NCBI GenBank assembly: GCA_030649165.1
Contig: JAUSGG010000151.1
Location: 1 to 44,189 of the forward strand
Direction: 5' to 3'
From: Armatimonadota bacterium
GTDB taxonomy: Bacteria > Armatimonadota > UBA5829 > JAUSEB01
DNA: 44,189 nt
Below the pieces are notes generated by a model. The model worked only from the letters and a program-made list of their open reading frames with translations. It was not told where the DNA came from and did not search any database. The position numbers and the translations under genes are program-made. Below are positions 8,350 through 16,849 of this stretch, piece after piece (position 1 is the stretch's first letter; each line of letters starts with the position of its first letter).

Positions 8350-8378
8350 TTGACACGCCGGCGCCGTTCAGTTACTAT
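8350..8378 (+). promoter_or_regulatory. Sigma70-type promoter of the glycosyltransferase operon
   Basis: A perfect TTGACA -35 box, a 17-bp spacer and TACTAT -10 box are seen. Initiation near 8385 gives a 65-nt leader to the ATG at 8450 and argues against the in-frame TTG at 8393. Confidence 0.7.
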
Positions 8379-8449
8379 GCGGCTGAGGCCGATTGAGGGC
8401 GCTCGGTTGGGGCCGGGTAAGCCTGAACAGACGGTATCGGAGACATGCG

Positions 8450-9502
8450 ATGGATAGACCAGTGTACTCGCTCGTGATCCCGGTTCTCGATGAGGAGGAA
8501 ACCCTACCCGAACTGGAGAAAAGGGCCGCTCACGTTATGGACCGCCTGGACGGTCCGAGCGAGACGATCCTCGTCGATGATGGCAGTCGGGACCGGAGCT
8601 ACGAGATGATGCTGGAAATGGGCCGGAGGGACCCTCGCTTCAAAGTGGTCCGGCTCTCGCGAAATTTCGGCCATCAGATGGCCATAACCGCCGGTATGGA
8701 TTTCGCATCCGGAGACGCCGTGATCATCATGGACGCCGATCTCCAGGATCCCCCGGAGACAGTTCTTGAAATGGCAAAGCTCTGGCGAGAGGGCTACGAA
8801 GTGGTTTACGGCGTTCGGGAACAACGACTGGGCGAAACCTGGTTCAAGAGGGCCACGGCGTCGGCGTTCTACTCCATCTTGCAGAAGCTCACCGACCTCC
8901 GTATTCCGGCCGACGCCGGCGACTTCCGGCTTGTGGACCGGAAAGCCCTGGACGCGTTCAGAAGCCTTCGCGAGCACAGCAGGTACATCCGGGGCTTGTT
9001 CACGTGGATCGGTTTCAAGCAGACGGGACTGCGCTACAAGCGCGCGGAAAGGTTCGCGGGTTGCACCAAATACCCGCTGAACAAGATGGTAAAACTGGCC
9101 ACGGACGGCATAGTCAGTTTCTCCGTGGCGCCACTGCGAATGGCGTTGAACTGCGGCTTTGTGATCGCGGGTATGTCTATACTTGCCGGAACCGCCGCCA
9201 TCGTTCTCAAACTGGCGGGGCGCCACGTAGTGCCCGGCTGGGCCTCTCTCATAGTCGTCACCTTCTTCCTCGGGGGCGTGCAATTGATAGTGTTGGGAAC
9301 GTTGGGAGAGTACATCGGAAGGATATATGAGGAGGTCCGGGGGCGTCCGCTGTACATAGTCCGGGAAGCTTATGGGATCGGACCCGATCTCCTGGAGGCG
9401 CACGCGACAGTCCGCAATTCCGCTCCGTCCGTCAGCCCGCGCAACGATTCTGGGGACCCAAGCGTCCACCGAGGTGAGCATTCCGGTCAGGACAATGAGT
9501 AA
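8450..9502 (+). CDS. Family 2 glycosyltransferase, dolichol-phosphate-mannose-synthase type, membrane-anchored
   Basis: The protein (350 aa) resembles the GtrB/ArnC/DPM1 group, which transfers a sugar from a nucleotide sugar to a polyprenyl phosphate on the cytoplasmic face of the membrane. The GT-A fold shows the opening YSLVIPVLDEEE, the DDG motif (D43, D44) and DADLQDPP (D95, D97, D100), which bind the donor and metal. Two hydrophobic segments near residues 235-290 are the usual membrane anchor. The ATG is preceded by GGAG at 7 bp; an upstream in-frame TTG at 8393 is too close to the predicted transcription start. The 40-residue polar tail (rich in Ser, Pro, Asp) looks non-conserved. Its stop overlaps the next gene. 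Confidence 0.92.
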   Translation: MDRPVYSLVIPVLDEEETLPELEKRAAHVMDRLDGPSETILVDDGSRDRSYEMMLEMGRRDPRFKVVRLSRNFGHQMAITAGMDFASGDAVIIMDADLQDPPETVLEMAKLWREGYEVVYGVREQRLGETWFKRATASAFYSILQKLTDLRIPADAGDFRLVDRKALDAFRSLREHSRYIRGLFTWIGFKQTGLRYKRAERFAGCTKYPLNKMVKLATDGIVSFSVAPLRMALNCGFVIAGMSILAGTAAIVLKLAGRHVVPGWASLIVVTFFLGGVQLIVLGTLGEYIGRIYEEVRGRPLYIVREAYGIGPDLLEAHATVRNSAPSVSPRNDSGDPSVHRGEHSGQDNE

Positions 9503-10190
9503 CCCGTCCGTGGATAGAGCGGAGGAGTACCGCCGGCAGGTCCAGAAATCCATTTGCTTCATCCGGCAGGATGTAAGCTACTTCACCGAGGTGAAAGCCA
9601 GGCGTCTGCTCAGCCTGGTCGGCGCGTTTCTCGGCGATACGACCCCGCTCCGCGCATTGGACGTCGGCTGCGGCGTAGGGCTTACGGACCAGTTTCTGAC
9701 AGGCTCTTTTGGTGAGCTGCACGGGGTCGATGTCGACGAGTCGGCCCTGACGAGCGCGGCCGAGACCAACCCCAATGCCCACTACCGGCTGTACGACGGC
9801 CGGGCGCTGCCGTACTCCGACTGCGCATTCGACCTGGTCTTCGCGATCAACGTGCTGCATCACGTGCCTCCGTCGTCGTGGCAGTGTTTTGCGCAGGAGA
9901 TGCGGCGGGTCAACAAGATAGATGGAATCACCGTGGTTTTCGAGCACAACCCCATCAACCCGCTCACCAGGCTGGCTGTCAGTCGGTGCGAATTCGATGG
10001 CGACGCGACCCTGGTTGGCCGGCGAAGGCTGGGGCAATTGCTTACGCAAGCCGGGTTGACCGTGGTAGACAGCAGCTACATACTCTTCTCCCCGTTTCGA
10101 TCCGGGCTGATGTCGAAACTGGAGTCGCGCCTGGGCTGGCTGCCTTTGGGAGCGCAACACTACGCGGCAGGCAGAAAAGACGGCGAATAG
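9495..10190 (+). CDS. Class I SAM-dependent methyltransferase
   Basis: This 231-aa protein has the Rossmann-like SAM-binding core: LDVGCGVG (residues 55-62, motif I), then GVDVDE (acidic end of strand 2), then an FDLVFAINVLHHV segment (motif post-II) typical of the methyltransf_11 type. The ATG overlaps the glycosyltransferase stop (ATGAGTAA), so the two are coupled. A longer in-frame reading into the upstream gene is unlikely. The substrate is unknown; modification of a lipid-linked sugar made by the neighbour is a reasonable inference. Confidence 0.85.
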   Translation: MSNPSVDRAEEYRRQVQKSICFIRQDVSYFTEVKARRLLSLVGAFLGDTTPLRALDVGCGVGLTDQFLTGSFGELHGVDVDESALTSAAETNPNAHYRLYDGRALPYSDCAFDLVFAINVLHHVPPSSWQCFAQEMRRVNKIDGITVVFEHNPINPLTRLAVSRCEFDGDATLVGRRRLGQLLTQAGLTVVDSSYILFSPFRSGLMSKLESRLGWLPLGAQHYAAGRKDGE

Positions 10191-10249
10191 CCGGTCGGGC
10201 GATTGGGGGGTCTTTATGCGGGCCGCGTTGAGGCGCTGAGGATGGAGTC

Positions 10250-11938
10250 TCAGGACCTTGACACAGGGAGGTCGTGTACTCCCACGGGGACCATACGGGC
10301 CTGGGATAGTTCGCGCCGCTGCTCCGACTGCGATTTCGGAATGTAGAGCAGGGAGGCCACCTCAACCATTCCCCACGCAAAGGCCGTCACGGTGATCTCC
10401 GCCTGCTGGCGCACCATCATCATTACGACGAAGGAACGCATAAGCCATCCGACGTAGTTGATCGCGAATGTTAAGGCGAAACACCTGACCCACAGTTCGT
10501 CCGCGCGCCTGTACAGGCGCAGCGCCCTGTACAGGAAAACGGCCGACAACCAGGCAAAAGCGAACAGGCCGAACGCTCCGTAATGGACCCATATATCGAG
10601 ATAGCTGTTGTGGATCATGTCGGTGGAGAACGGCACAGCGCCGCCCCGCACCCTTGTCAAGTACTCGTGTCGTATCGGACTGCCAACACCCGTCCCGAAG
10701 ATTGGGTTTTGCAGAGCGATTGTCAGCGCCTCTCGATTCTCCGTGCGCCTGTTCTTGATGCTGGGATCGTTATAGGTTTCCCGGACCGCGAAGATAGACT
10801 GTACCCTGTTGGATAATGCCTTCTGCAGGCCGGCGCCTCGACTCGGCGCCAGTACCATCAGCGTACCCAGAAACAGCCCTCCGGCGACAGTGCCAAAAAT
10901 CATACCCATTGCCAACCGCCCTTTTGCCTGTTTCGGGACTATGATGAGCATTAGACAGAAGCTGAATGCCGCTGTAATCCAGGCGTTCCGAGCGAAGCTC
11001 AGGGCCAGCCCCCCGGTGAGCACCGCGGTCAGTAACCAGTACACCTTGGCCTGCTTGCCGCTGTGGCTCACGGCCAGGAAAAACGCTGTCAGAAACATGA
11101 GAACGTTGAGCGGCACGCCGGGAGGCTGAATTCGACTCACGTCCTCTTGCTCACCTTTGATGGCGCCCATTATCAAATTCTCGGGCATGCCGAAAAAGAG
11201 CTGTGTGCTCCTCCCGACGACATATTGCACTACGACCAGAAAGGCCACAAAACAGCCTAATCCCAGAGCTATGTTGAAGAAAAGCCGGAGTTCTCGCTTG
11301 TTCCGTATCCCGAACAGTATTCCGAAGAAAAAAGCGTACGGGAACAGGGGCCTGGCCGCGTTATAGACCGTCTTGAAGTCGTAGAAGCCTCTCGGATTGG
11401 CAAGGTACTGCCTGTAACTGACCGCCAGAGACAACAGGACAGTGAAGAACAGGAAAACGACCGCGGGAGTCAGGGGACTCGGCATCTGACGTTTCTCGCT
11501 GTAGGCTTTGAGGTACGCCGTGAACAAGATGAAAATCAGCAATACCTCGCCGAAGTGCAGGCCTGCTCCGCCGAACGTTATTGGCTTAGGTATGGCGCTC
11601 GGCCAGATGAACGTCGCCGCCAGAACGACGAACAGAGCCAACGCCACGTAGAGCCGGGATACCAGCACGCCAATGATCAGTAAGCTCACTGACAACGCAA
11701 TGGCCCGCATCGGTTGCTCGCTTATGATCTGCCCCGCAACATAATAGCTGACGCCGCAAACCAGCGCGGCGGGAATCAGGCGGCCGAGAATCCTTCGGGG
11801 GTGAACATGCGCGTGATACGCGAATCGCAGCCACCGATATATAAAGACGAGCGCTCGGAGTATCCATAGAGGTATCACGCCGAGGACAGCGAGGCGGGAC
11901 AGGAGGCGTTTTAGTTTCAGGAGAAGCGCTCGGATCAT
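10250..11938 (-). CDS. O-antigen ligase/polymerase family membrane protein
   Basis: This 562-aa polytopic protein has about a dozen hydrophobic segments and one large extracytoplasmic loop. The loop contains NPIFGTGVGS and then IHNSYLDIWVHYG, the His-bearing region characteristic of WaaL/Wzy-type enzymes, which join or polymerise lipid-linked glycans on the outer face of the membrane. The start is the ATG at 11938, overlapping the EpsI stop as ATGA; the upstream in-frame extension is antisense-like Arg-rich sequence and is rejected. It is the last gene of the exopolysaccharide/exosortase operon and probably polymerises or ligates the operon's polysaccharide. Confidence 0.88.
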   Translation of the reverse strand: MIRALLLKLKRLLSRLAVLGVIPLWILRALVFIYRWLRFAYHAHVHPRRILGRLIPAALVCGVSYYVAGQIISEQPMRAIALSVSLLIIGVLVSRLYVALALFVVLAATFIWPSAIPKPITFGGAGLHFGEVLLIFILFTAYLKAYSEKRQMPSPLTPAVVFLFFTVLLSLAVSYRQYLANPRGFYDFKTVYNAARPLFPYAFFFGILFGIRNKRELRLFFNIALGLGCFVAFLVVVQYVVGRSTQLFFGMPENLIMGAIKGEQEDVSRIQPPGVPLNVLMFLTAFFLAVSHSGKQAKVYWLLTAVLTGGLALSFARNAWITAAFSFCLMLIIVPKQAKGRLAMGMIFGTVAGGLFLGTLMVLAPSRGAGLQKALSNRVQSIFAVRETYNDPSIKNRRTENREALTIALQNPIFGTGVGSPIRHEYLTRVRGGAVPFSTDMIHNSYLDIWVHYGAFGLFAFAWLSAVFLYRALRLYRRADELWVRCFALTFAINYVGWLMRSFVVMMMVRQQAEITVTAFAWGMVEVASLLYIPKSQSEQRRELSQARMVPVGVHDLPVSRS

Positions 11939-12600
11939 TGTAATAGCATGGTCTTCGGGGGCTTGGCCATCAGATCGTCGATGCAGGGGCTGATCTTTTC
12001 GGCGAACTCGACGGCCGATCGCTTGGCAATCCTTTCGTCGCCTTCGGTCAGGACCATAATGCGCACCAGAGCGACTCCTTTTACATCTTTGCCAAGCAGG
12101 CGTGACCAATAGATCTTCATCTTGTGCCACGGGAGCACCGTAGACTTGCCGACGGCGGAATCGAACCAGTATAAAGCAACGCCCTGTTGGCCCTGGGATT
12201 CGTGTTGCATCCATCCCAACACCGCCGGAAAAGACCGCTTATGCGCGGGGCGCAACGTGATCTTTGACTGTTCTCTCGTGGCCCATCCCCCGCCCCCAAG
12301 ACAATACTCCGGCTGGTGCATGTCACCCAAACTCGTGCCATACACGATTGTCAGAGAAACCTCCTCGCCATCATCATTCCTGAAAGTGCGGTCCAGTATG
12401 CTCGCCGTCGGAAGACGCGAGTCTACCTTTACGCTCGATCTGACATCATCCGACCGCCACTGACCGGCGCGAAGAGGAATAGACGTGAAACTGTCTACGA
12501 TCTTCTCATTAGCCCCGACAGGAGGTATCCTCCACGTCCAGGCAAACCAGGCGGCGCATATACAGAGGAAGATTATTGCGCTGGTTTTGGGTTTCGACAT
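11935..12600 (-). CDS. epsI: EpsI-type exosortase-associated protein (DUF3485)
   Basis: This 221-aa protein has one N-terminal hydrophobic anchor (AIIFLCICAAWFAWTW) and a periplasmic domain. HQPEYCLGGGGW, the family hallmark, is followed by a stretch ending in a WF-type pattern (ALYWFDS). EpsI proteins occur beside, or fused to, exosortases and are thought to act with them. The ATG at 12600 lies inside the 3-prime end of the exosortase gene (28-bp overlap). Nineteen residues of upstream in-frame sequence were discarded because they overprint the exosortase tail. The stop overlaps the ligase start. Confidence 0.88.
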   Translation of the reverse strand: MSKPKTSAIIFLCICAAWFAWTWRIPPVGANEKIVDSFTSIPLRAGQWRSDDVRSSVKVDSRLPTASILDRTFRNDDGEEVSLTIVYGTSLGDMHQPEYCLGGGGWATREQSKITLRPAHKRSFPAVLGWMQHESQGQQGVALYWFDSAVGKSTVLPWHKMKIYWSRLLGKDVKGVALVRIMVLTEGDERIAKRSAVEFAEKISPCIDDLMAKPPKTMLLQ

Positions 12601-13676
12601 TGTATCAATCTCGTGATCAACTCCGGCCCGAGACCGACGGCCGAGGCAACGACGCACACGGATCCGATCAGCATCACGAAGTCTTCAGTGATGCCGTTTT
12701 CGTACAACTGCCAGGTCAGCACGGCGAACAATACGGCTAACAGGCGGAACGTGACCTTTCGCAGCAGATAGCGTATGGGCATTTCGTCCCCGGTTCGGAA
12801 ACGGGCACAGCCCATCGACCTGGAGATCAACTCCAAAACAACAAAGGATACTCCTAACATAAGGTATCCGGAATAGTCGTGAAACGCATGCATTGCGTCC
12901 TCGCCAAAGAACTCACCAACCAGGGCGACAAACATAATGCGCATCGAGTTTGCCACCAAACCCAGCGGAAGAGCCGACAAGACCAAACCGACACGGCCCT
13001 GAGCAGAGCCCTCTTTCATGTGGGCGAAGAATGTCGAGAATGCAAAAAGTGAGATCAGCATTCGGAACCCGCTGCACGCCTGAGCCACCTGCACGGTTAC
13101 GTTCGACATGTGCATAAAGACTCCCGTACGTGCCACGTCGAACTGCATGATGTGCAGCATCTTCGTCGCGCAGATGGTAGACCATAGCTGGACCTGAAAC
13201 TCGATTTTAGTCAGCACGGATCCCGGCAAAGGCACCATAAACAGGAGGAATAGCAGGGGGAAAAGCAGTATCTTCGTCGGCTTGAAGCCCAAAAGCAGGA
13301 ATGACGACATCACGAGCAAGACCGGAAACGACAAGTTCTCCATACTGGGGATCTTGATGGTCCTGAAGACGACCTGCATGCCCATCGTTATCAGCAACGC
13401 CGGAATTCCCCACGCCAGATTTGGCTGGATTTTCGCCTCAGCCAGGCGTTGCCGATCGCTGTAGATGATAAAAGCGGAGATGAACGGAACCAGGATGCCG
13501 TGGGAATACCGGCTGTTTTCCGCCCACCAGATATCCCACCAGCCCGTCATCAGGCGGCCGTATGCGGCGATCATCATGGCAAGTCCGAGGCCGACCATCA
13601 CGAGCCAGGCATAGTCGTTCCGCAGGGCGACCATCGTGGCGGGAGCTTTCCTGATTGTAGAGATGTCTGTTTCCAT
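12573..13676 (-). CDS. Exosortase (PEP-CTERM processing transpeptidase-like protein)
   Basis: Exosortases are multi-pass membrane proteins thought to cleave the PEP-CTERM signal and pass the protein to a surface anchor. This 367-aa protein has about eight hydrophobic segments. It carries the three proposed catalytic residues in their normal contexts: Cys201 in ACSGFRML, Arg246 in ANSMRI, and His266 in HDYSGY. The N-terminal NSRYSHG segment is also typical. The ATG at 13676 was chosen because the open frame upstream runs into a GGGGAGGGTTGGGG-type repeat. EpsI follows with an overlap. Two PEP-CTERM proteins lie 4.5-7 kb away on the other strand, giving enzyme and candidate substrates in one locus. 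Confidence 0.93.
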   Translation of the reverse strand: METDISTIRKAPATMVALRNDYAWLVMVGLGLAMMIAAYGRLMTGWWDIWWAENSRYSHGILVPFISAFIIYSDRQRLAEAKIQPNLAWGIPALLITMGMQVVFRTIKIPSMENLSFPVLLVMSSFLLLGFKPTKILLFPLLFLLFMVPLPGSVLTKIEFQVQLWSTICATKMLHIMQFDVARTGVFMHMSNVTVQVAQACSGFRMLISLFAFSTFFAHMKEGSAQGRVGLVLSALPLGLVANSMRIMFVALVGEFFGEDAMHAFHDYSGYLMLGVSFVVLELISRSMGCARFRTGDEMPIRYLLRKVTFRLLAVLFAVLTWQLYENGITEDFVMLIGSVCVVASAVGLGPELITRLIQCRNPKPAQ

Positions 13677-13715
13677 GATCTCTCGGTACGGTAGGTATAG
13701 GATGGACTCAAGTAG

Positions 13716-13752
13716 AACCCCACCCCAACCCTCCCCCAAAGGGGGAGGGGGC
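13716..13752. repeat. CCCTCCCC palindrome (REP-like), copy 1
   Basis: A CACCCCAACCCTCCCCC head is followed by a stem with GGGGGAGGG. It sits between the sugar transferase and exosortase genes and belongs to the same family as the copies near 14481, 17971, 21991, 26513, 29297, 31850 and 39918. Confidence 0.7.
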
Positions 13753-13760
13753 GGCTGCTG

Positions 13761-14423
13761 CTAACGGGCTCCTTTGCCCAGCAGCACCGCCGGGACAGTT
13801 TGCACCAGTATTCTCAGATCCGTAAGCAACGATTGCCGCCTGATATACTCCAGGTCCAATTCCACCCAACGCTCAAACGGTATATCGCTGCGGCCGCTTA
13901 TCTGCCAGAGACAGGTCATTCCCGGCTGGACTGACAGCCGTTTCCACTCGTGCGCCGTGTACTTATCAACTTCACACGGAAGCGGCGGACGGGGGCCCAC
14001 GAGGCTCATATCACCCAGGATCACATTGATAAGCTGCGGCACCTCATCAAGACTGAACTTGCGCAGCAGGTGGCCCACCCGGGTAACTCGCGGGTCGTTC
14101 GTGATTTTGAACACAGGGCCGGAAGCTTCGTTCAGATGCATCAGCCGTTTCTTGGCCTCCTCGGCATTTTGACTCATCGAACGGAACTTGTACAGAGTAA
14201 ACTTCCTGCCCCTCTTGCCGATGCGGGCCTGAGCAAAGAAAACCGGCCCGGGGGAATCGAGCTTGATCGCAAGCCCAACGAACAGGAACAGCAGCAGGCA
14301 CACAAGCAACGCCAGCGAAGCCGCTATCAGATCGATGAGCCTTTTTACCACCAGTTTAGAGGACGAAAGCGGGGAATCCTCCCATGTCATCCGGCTGACT
14401 ACATCCATGGCAGATACTAACAT
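13761..14423 (-). CDS. Initiating sugar transferase (polyprenyl-phosphate phosphoglycosyltransferase)
   Basis: This 220-aa protein is of the small monotopic phosphoglycosyltransferase type. It puts the first sugar phosphate on undecaprenyl phosphate at the inner face of the membrane and so starts exopolysaccharide synthesis. It has an N-terminal hydrophobic re-entrant segment ([19 protein letters not shown]), then [13 protein letters not shown] and FTLYKFRSM. The catalytic Asp-Glu pair is in [11 protein letters not shown]. The conserved [10 protein letters not shown] and [13 protein letters not shown] complete the signature. GGAG lies only 2 bp before the ATG at 14423, so the second in-frame ATG (14408) could be used. 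Flanking palindromes separate it from its neighbours, but order and strand fit one operon. Confidence 0.93.
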   Translation of the reverse strand: MLVSAMDVVSRMTWEDSPLSSSKLVVKRLIDLIAASLALLVCLLLFLFVGLAIKLDSPGPVFFAQARIGKRGRKFTLYKFRSMSQNAEEAKKRLMHLNEASGPVFKITNDPRVTRVGHLLRKFSLDEVPQLINVILGDMSLVGPRPPLPCEVDKYTAHEWKRLSVQPGMTCLWQISGRSDIPFERWVELDLEYIRRQSLLTDLRILVQTVPAVLLGKGAR

Positions 14424-14480
14424 TACTCCATATCTTGGATTCCAGTCAAGAACCGTAACAGTTCAGAAGTCGAGAGAGCT

Positions 14481-14544
14481 TTCACCCTCACCCCATTCGC
14501 TTCGCTCAGGGCAGGCTCTAACCCTCTCCCTCAAGGGAGAGGGG
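14481..14544. repeat. CCCTCACCCC palindrome (REP-like), copy 2
   Basis: A CACCCTCACCCC head is followed by the hairpin CCCTCTCCC-TCA-AGGGAGAGGG. A GCTTCGCTCAGGGC insert separates the two parts. It lies between the BY-kinase and sugar transferase genes. Confidence 0.65.
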
Positions 14545-14654
14545 ATTACGCTCGTCTTCTCCCGAGAGTGAGGCGACGAAAAGAATTGTGAACTCTTAAC
14601 AAGAACCCCCACGTTTGTTACCTACGGCGCAATGCGGATTCCCGCAACTCGGCG

Positions 14655-16814
14655 CTAGCTCGACTGCCCCGGACCGGAGTTGTCCACTCCGGTGGCGATT
14701 GCTTTGCGATTCCCGGCTCCGAGCAACTCTCTGCGGCGCGTAGTTGGCGGGAGAACATCCTGATAAGCCCGACGATAATGGAAGTAGCCATGACTGTCGT
14801 CAGGATGCACCATGTTAAGCACAGCGCCGATGACGTTGGCGCCGGATTGATCGAGTCGGTTTTGGAATTCAGCCTCGGCGCCTCTCGACACCCTACCGGC
14901 GGCGTGCACGATTATGACGTTCTTCACCCACGACGCCAAAACACCTGCGTCGGCGAACGCGATGCCCGCGGGGCTGTCGAAGATCACGAAATCGGCTACA
15001 GCGGTTATCTGCTCCACGAAAGTCTTCATCTGCTGCGAGCGCAGCAGCCTCACCGGATTCTCGGGAACGGGGCCCGCGGTCATCAAAAGCAGCCCGTCGA
15101 ACTTCGTGGGACGGAGCACTTCCTCGATCAACGCCCCACCACCGAGCACGTTGCTCAGACCGTACTTATTCTCCACACCAAATATCGAATGCTGCACCGG
15201 TTGTCTGAGATCGGTGTCCACGAGTATAACCCGCGCGCCGTCTCCGGCAAGAGTGACGGCCAGGTTGGAGGCCGTAATCGATCGTCCCGTATTCGGCTCG
15301 GCGCTCGCAATCAACAGGCAGGCGCCCTCTTTAACATCAAGATTGCTCCACAGGTTTGCCGAGAGAATCTGGTATATCTCGGCAAGCGCGGCCGGGTTCT
15401 TGTGCCTAACCAGCGAATGGGATTTCGCCGTGGGCACGACTGAGAACACCGGCAGGCCGAGCAATTCCTCGGCTTCGACCGGAGTCTTCACGCTGTTGTC
15501 GAGATAGTTCAGCAGGAACACTACGGCGGCGCTCAGCATGGGACTGAGCAACAACGCCAAAGCGATCTTCAAGAGCTTCTTCTGGTTTACAGGAAAATAG
15601 TTGGCCGGCTCGATAATGGTGATGGCGCTCGATGTCTTGGCCTGGTTCTCCTTTATCCTGGCTTCATCCAGCTTCTCGCTCAGCAGTCTGTAAGTGCGTT
15701 CCGCGGATTCCTCATCCACCATCAGCTTAGCGAGCTTCATCTCCTTTGCCGGGAGCGTCGCCAGAACGGGATCCACTTTGGCGATCACCTGTTGCAGCGC
15801 GTCGCGGCGCGCCTGCGCGACAACATTATTGGCTTTTGCCCGGTAGAAAGACTCGCTGAAGACGTCCCGTAACGGTTGAAGGCCTTTCCCAGAGCCGGCC
15901 TCGGCCATTGGAGTCATTTCCTTGCCGCGCAGCTTGGCCTGCATCTCCGCAATCCTCTTCTCCACGGCTATCCACGACGGGTGGTCCGGCAAGACCTCTC
16001 TGGCCTTCAGACCGTCCTTCTCCAGTTCCGCTCTCTGCAGCTCGGAAACGAGGTTGTCATAGAACGGATTGCGGGCCTCTTGAACGTTTGTCTGCCGGAA
16101 CTTCGGCATTTGTTTGACCTGCGCAAGCTGGCCTGAGATTGCGTCAAGATAGACGGAGGTTTGTCCAGCTTCCACTTCGGCGTCGGCCAGTTTGTTGTGA
16201 TAATCGGCGGAGGTGGACAATGCAATCTGACTTTGTTGGCCCAAGTGGACTATATTGTTTTGCTCTTTGAAGCGGCGCAATGCCTCGCGAACCTGGCTAA
16301 GCCGCTTGCTTGCAACAGGAAGCCGCCTCTCGATAAACTCCCGGCTCTTTGTGGTCGGGGCCTCCATAATGTCATGGTATACGCCTTGGAATTCGCTGGC
16401 GACAACGTCTGCCGCAATCTCGGCCTGGTCGGCGTCCGTCGATATGACGTCGATTTTGAGCACCTGCGATTCCGGAACGGGCTCGACTTTTACCGTGCGC
16501 AGAAGCTCTTCGGGGTCCGTGGTGATATTGAGCAACTGGAGCGTTCTCGCCGCGCTCTGCAGCACTTTGTGGCTGGTGGCGATGACGCCCAGGTCCATCA
16601 GGTGTATTTGCAGGTTTGGATCGTAACCATAGCCGCCGCCGTAAATGGGCACTCCCATTTGGGCCTGCTGCCGTTCCATCACTTTGACACGACCGATGTA
16701 TGCCTGCTTAGTGAGCCGAACGTGCGTCCAGACGGTGCCGATGCACACGGCCATTCCCAGAACAATCAACCATTTGCGCCGTCGAAGTATTCGGTAGTAA
16801 CGCCAGAGTTCCAC
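14655..16814 (-). CDS. Polysaccharide chain-length/BY-kinase-like fusion with degenerate P-loop
   Basis: This 719-aa protein fuses a Wzz-type chain-length domain to a bacterial tyrosine-kinase-like ATPase domain. There is one membrane segment near residues 15-32, a long coiled-coil periplasmic region (about 150-395), then PANYFPVNQKK and a second membrane segment (about 415-437). The cytoplasmic domain has Walker A-prime ILVDTDLRQP (D533, D535) and Walker B FVIFDSP (D613). Its Walker A reads EPNTGRS, with Arg511 where the family has the nucleotide-binding Lys. A C-terminal Tyr cluster (Y677, Y680, Y684) remains. It should control polymer length and export with the preceding export protein. 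Kinase activity is doubtful. Confidence 0.9.
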   Translation of the reverse strand: MELWRYYRILRRRKWLIVLGMAVCIGTVWTHVRLTKQAYIGRVKVMERQQAQMGVPIYGGGYGYDPNLQIHLMDLGVIATSHKVLQSAARTLQLLNITTDPEELLRTVKVEPVPESQVLKIDVISTDADQAEIAADVVASEFQGVYHDIMEAPTTKSREFIERRLPVASKRLSQVREALRRFKEQNNIVHLGQQSQIALSTSADYHNKLADAEVEAGQTSVYLDAISGQLAQVKQMPKFRQTNVQEARNPFYDNLVSELQRAELEKDGLKAREVLPDHPSWIAVEKRIAEMQAKLRGKEMTPMAEAGSGKGLQPLRDVFSESFYRAKANNVVAQARRDALQQVIAKVDPVLATLPAKEMKLAKLMVDEESAERTYRLLSEKLDEARIKENQAKTSSAITIIEPANYFPVNQKKLLKIALALLLSPMLSAAVVFLLNYLDNSVKTPVEAEELLGLPVFSVVPTAKSHSLVRHKNPAALAEIYQILSANLWSNLDVKEGACLLIASAEPNTGRSITASNLAVTLAGDGARVILVDTDLRQPVQHSIFGVENKYGLSNVLGGGALIEEVLRPTKFDGLLLMTAGPVPENPVRLLRSQQMKTFVEQITAVADFVIFDSPAGIAFADAGVLASWVKNVIIVHAAGRVSRGAEAEFQNRLDQSGANVIGAVLNMVHPDDSHGYFHYRRAYQDVLPPTTRRRELLGAGNRKAIATGVDNSGPGQSS

Positions 16815-16849
16815 TTAGATACCCATTTTCTCAAATATGTTGGAGTCGA

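Noticed and set aside
8393-8449. Upstream TTG start for the glycosyltransferase
   Set aside because: It would begin only about 8 nt after the predicted transcript start with no ribosome binding site, whereas the ATG at 8450 has GGAG at good spacing and gives the family-standard N-terminus.
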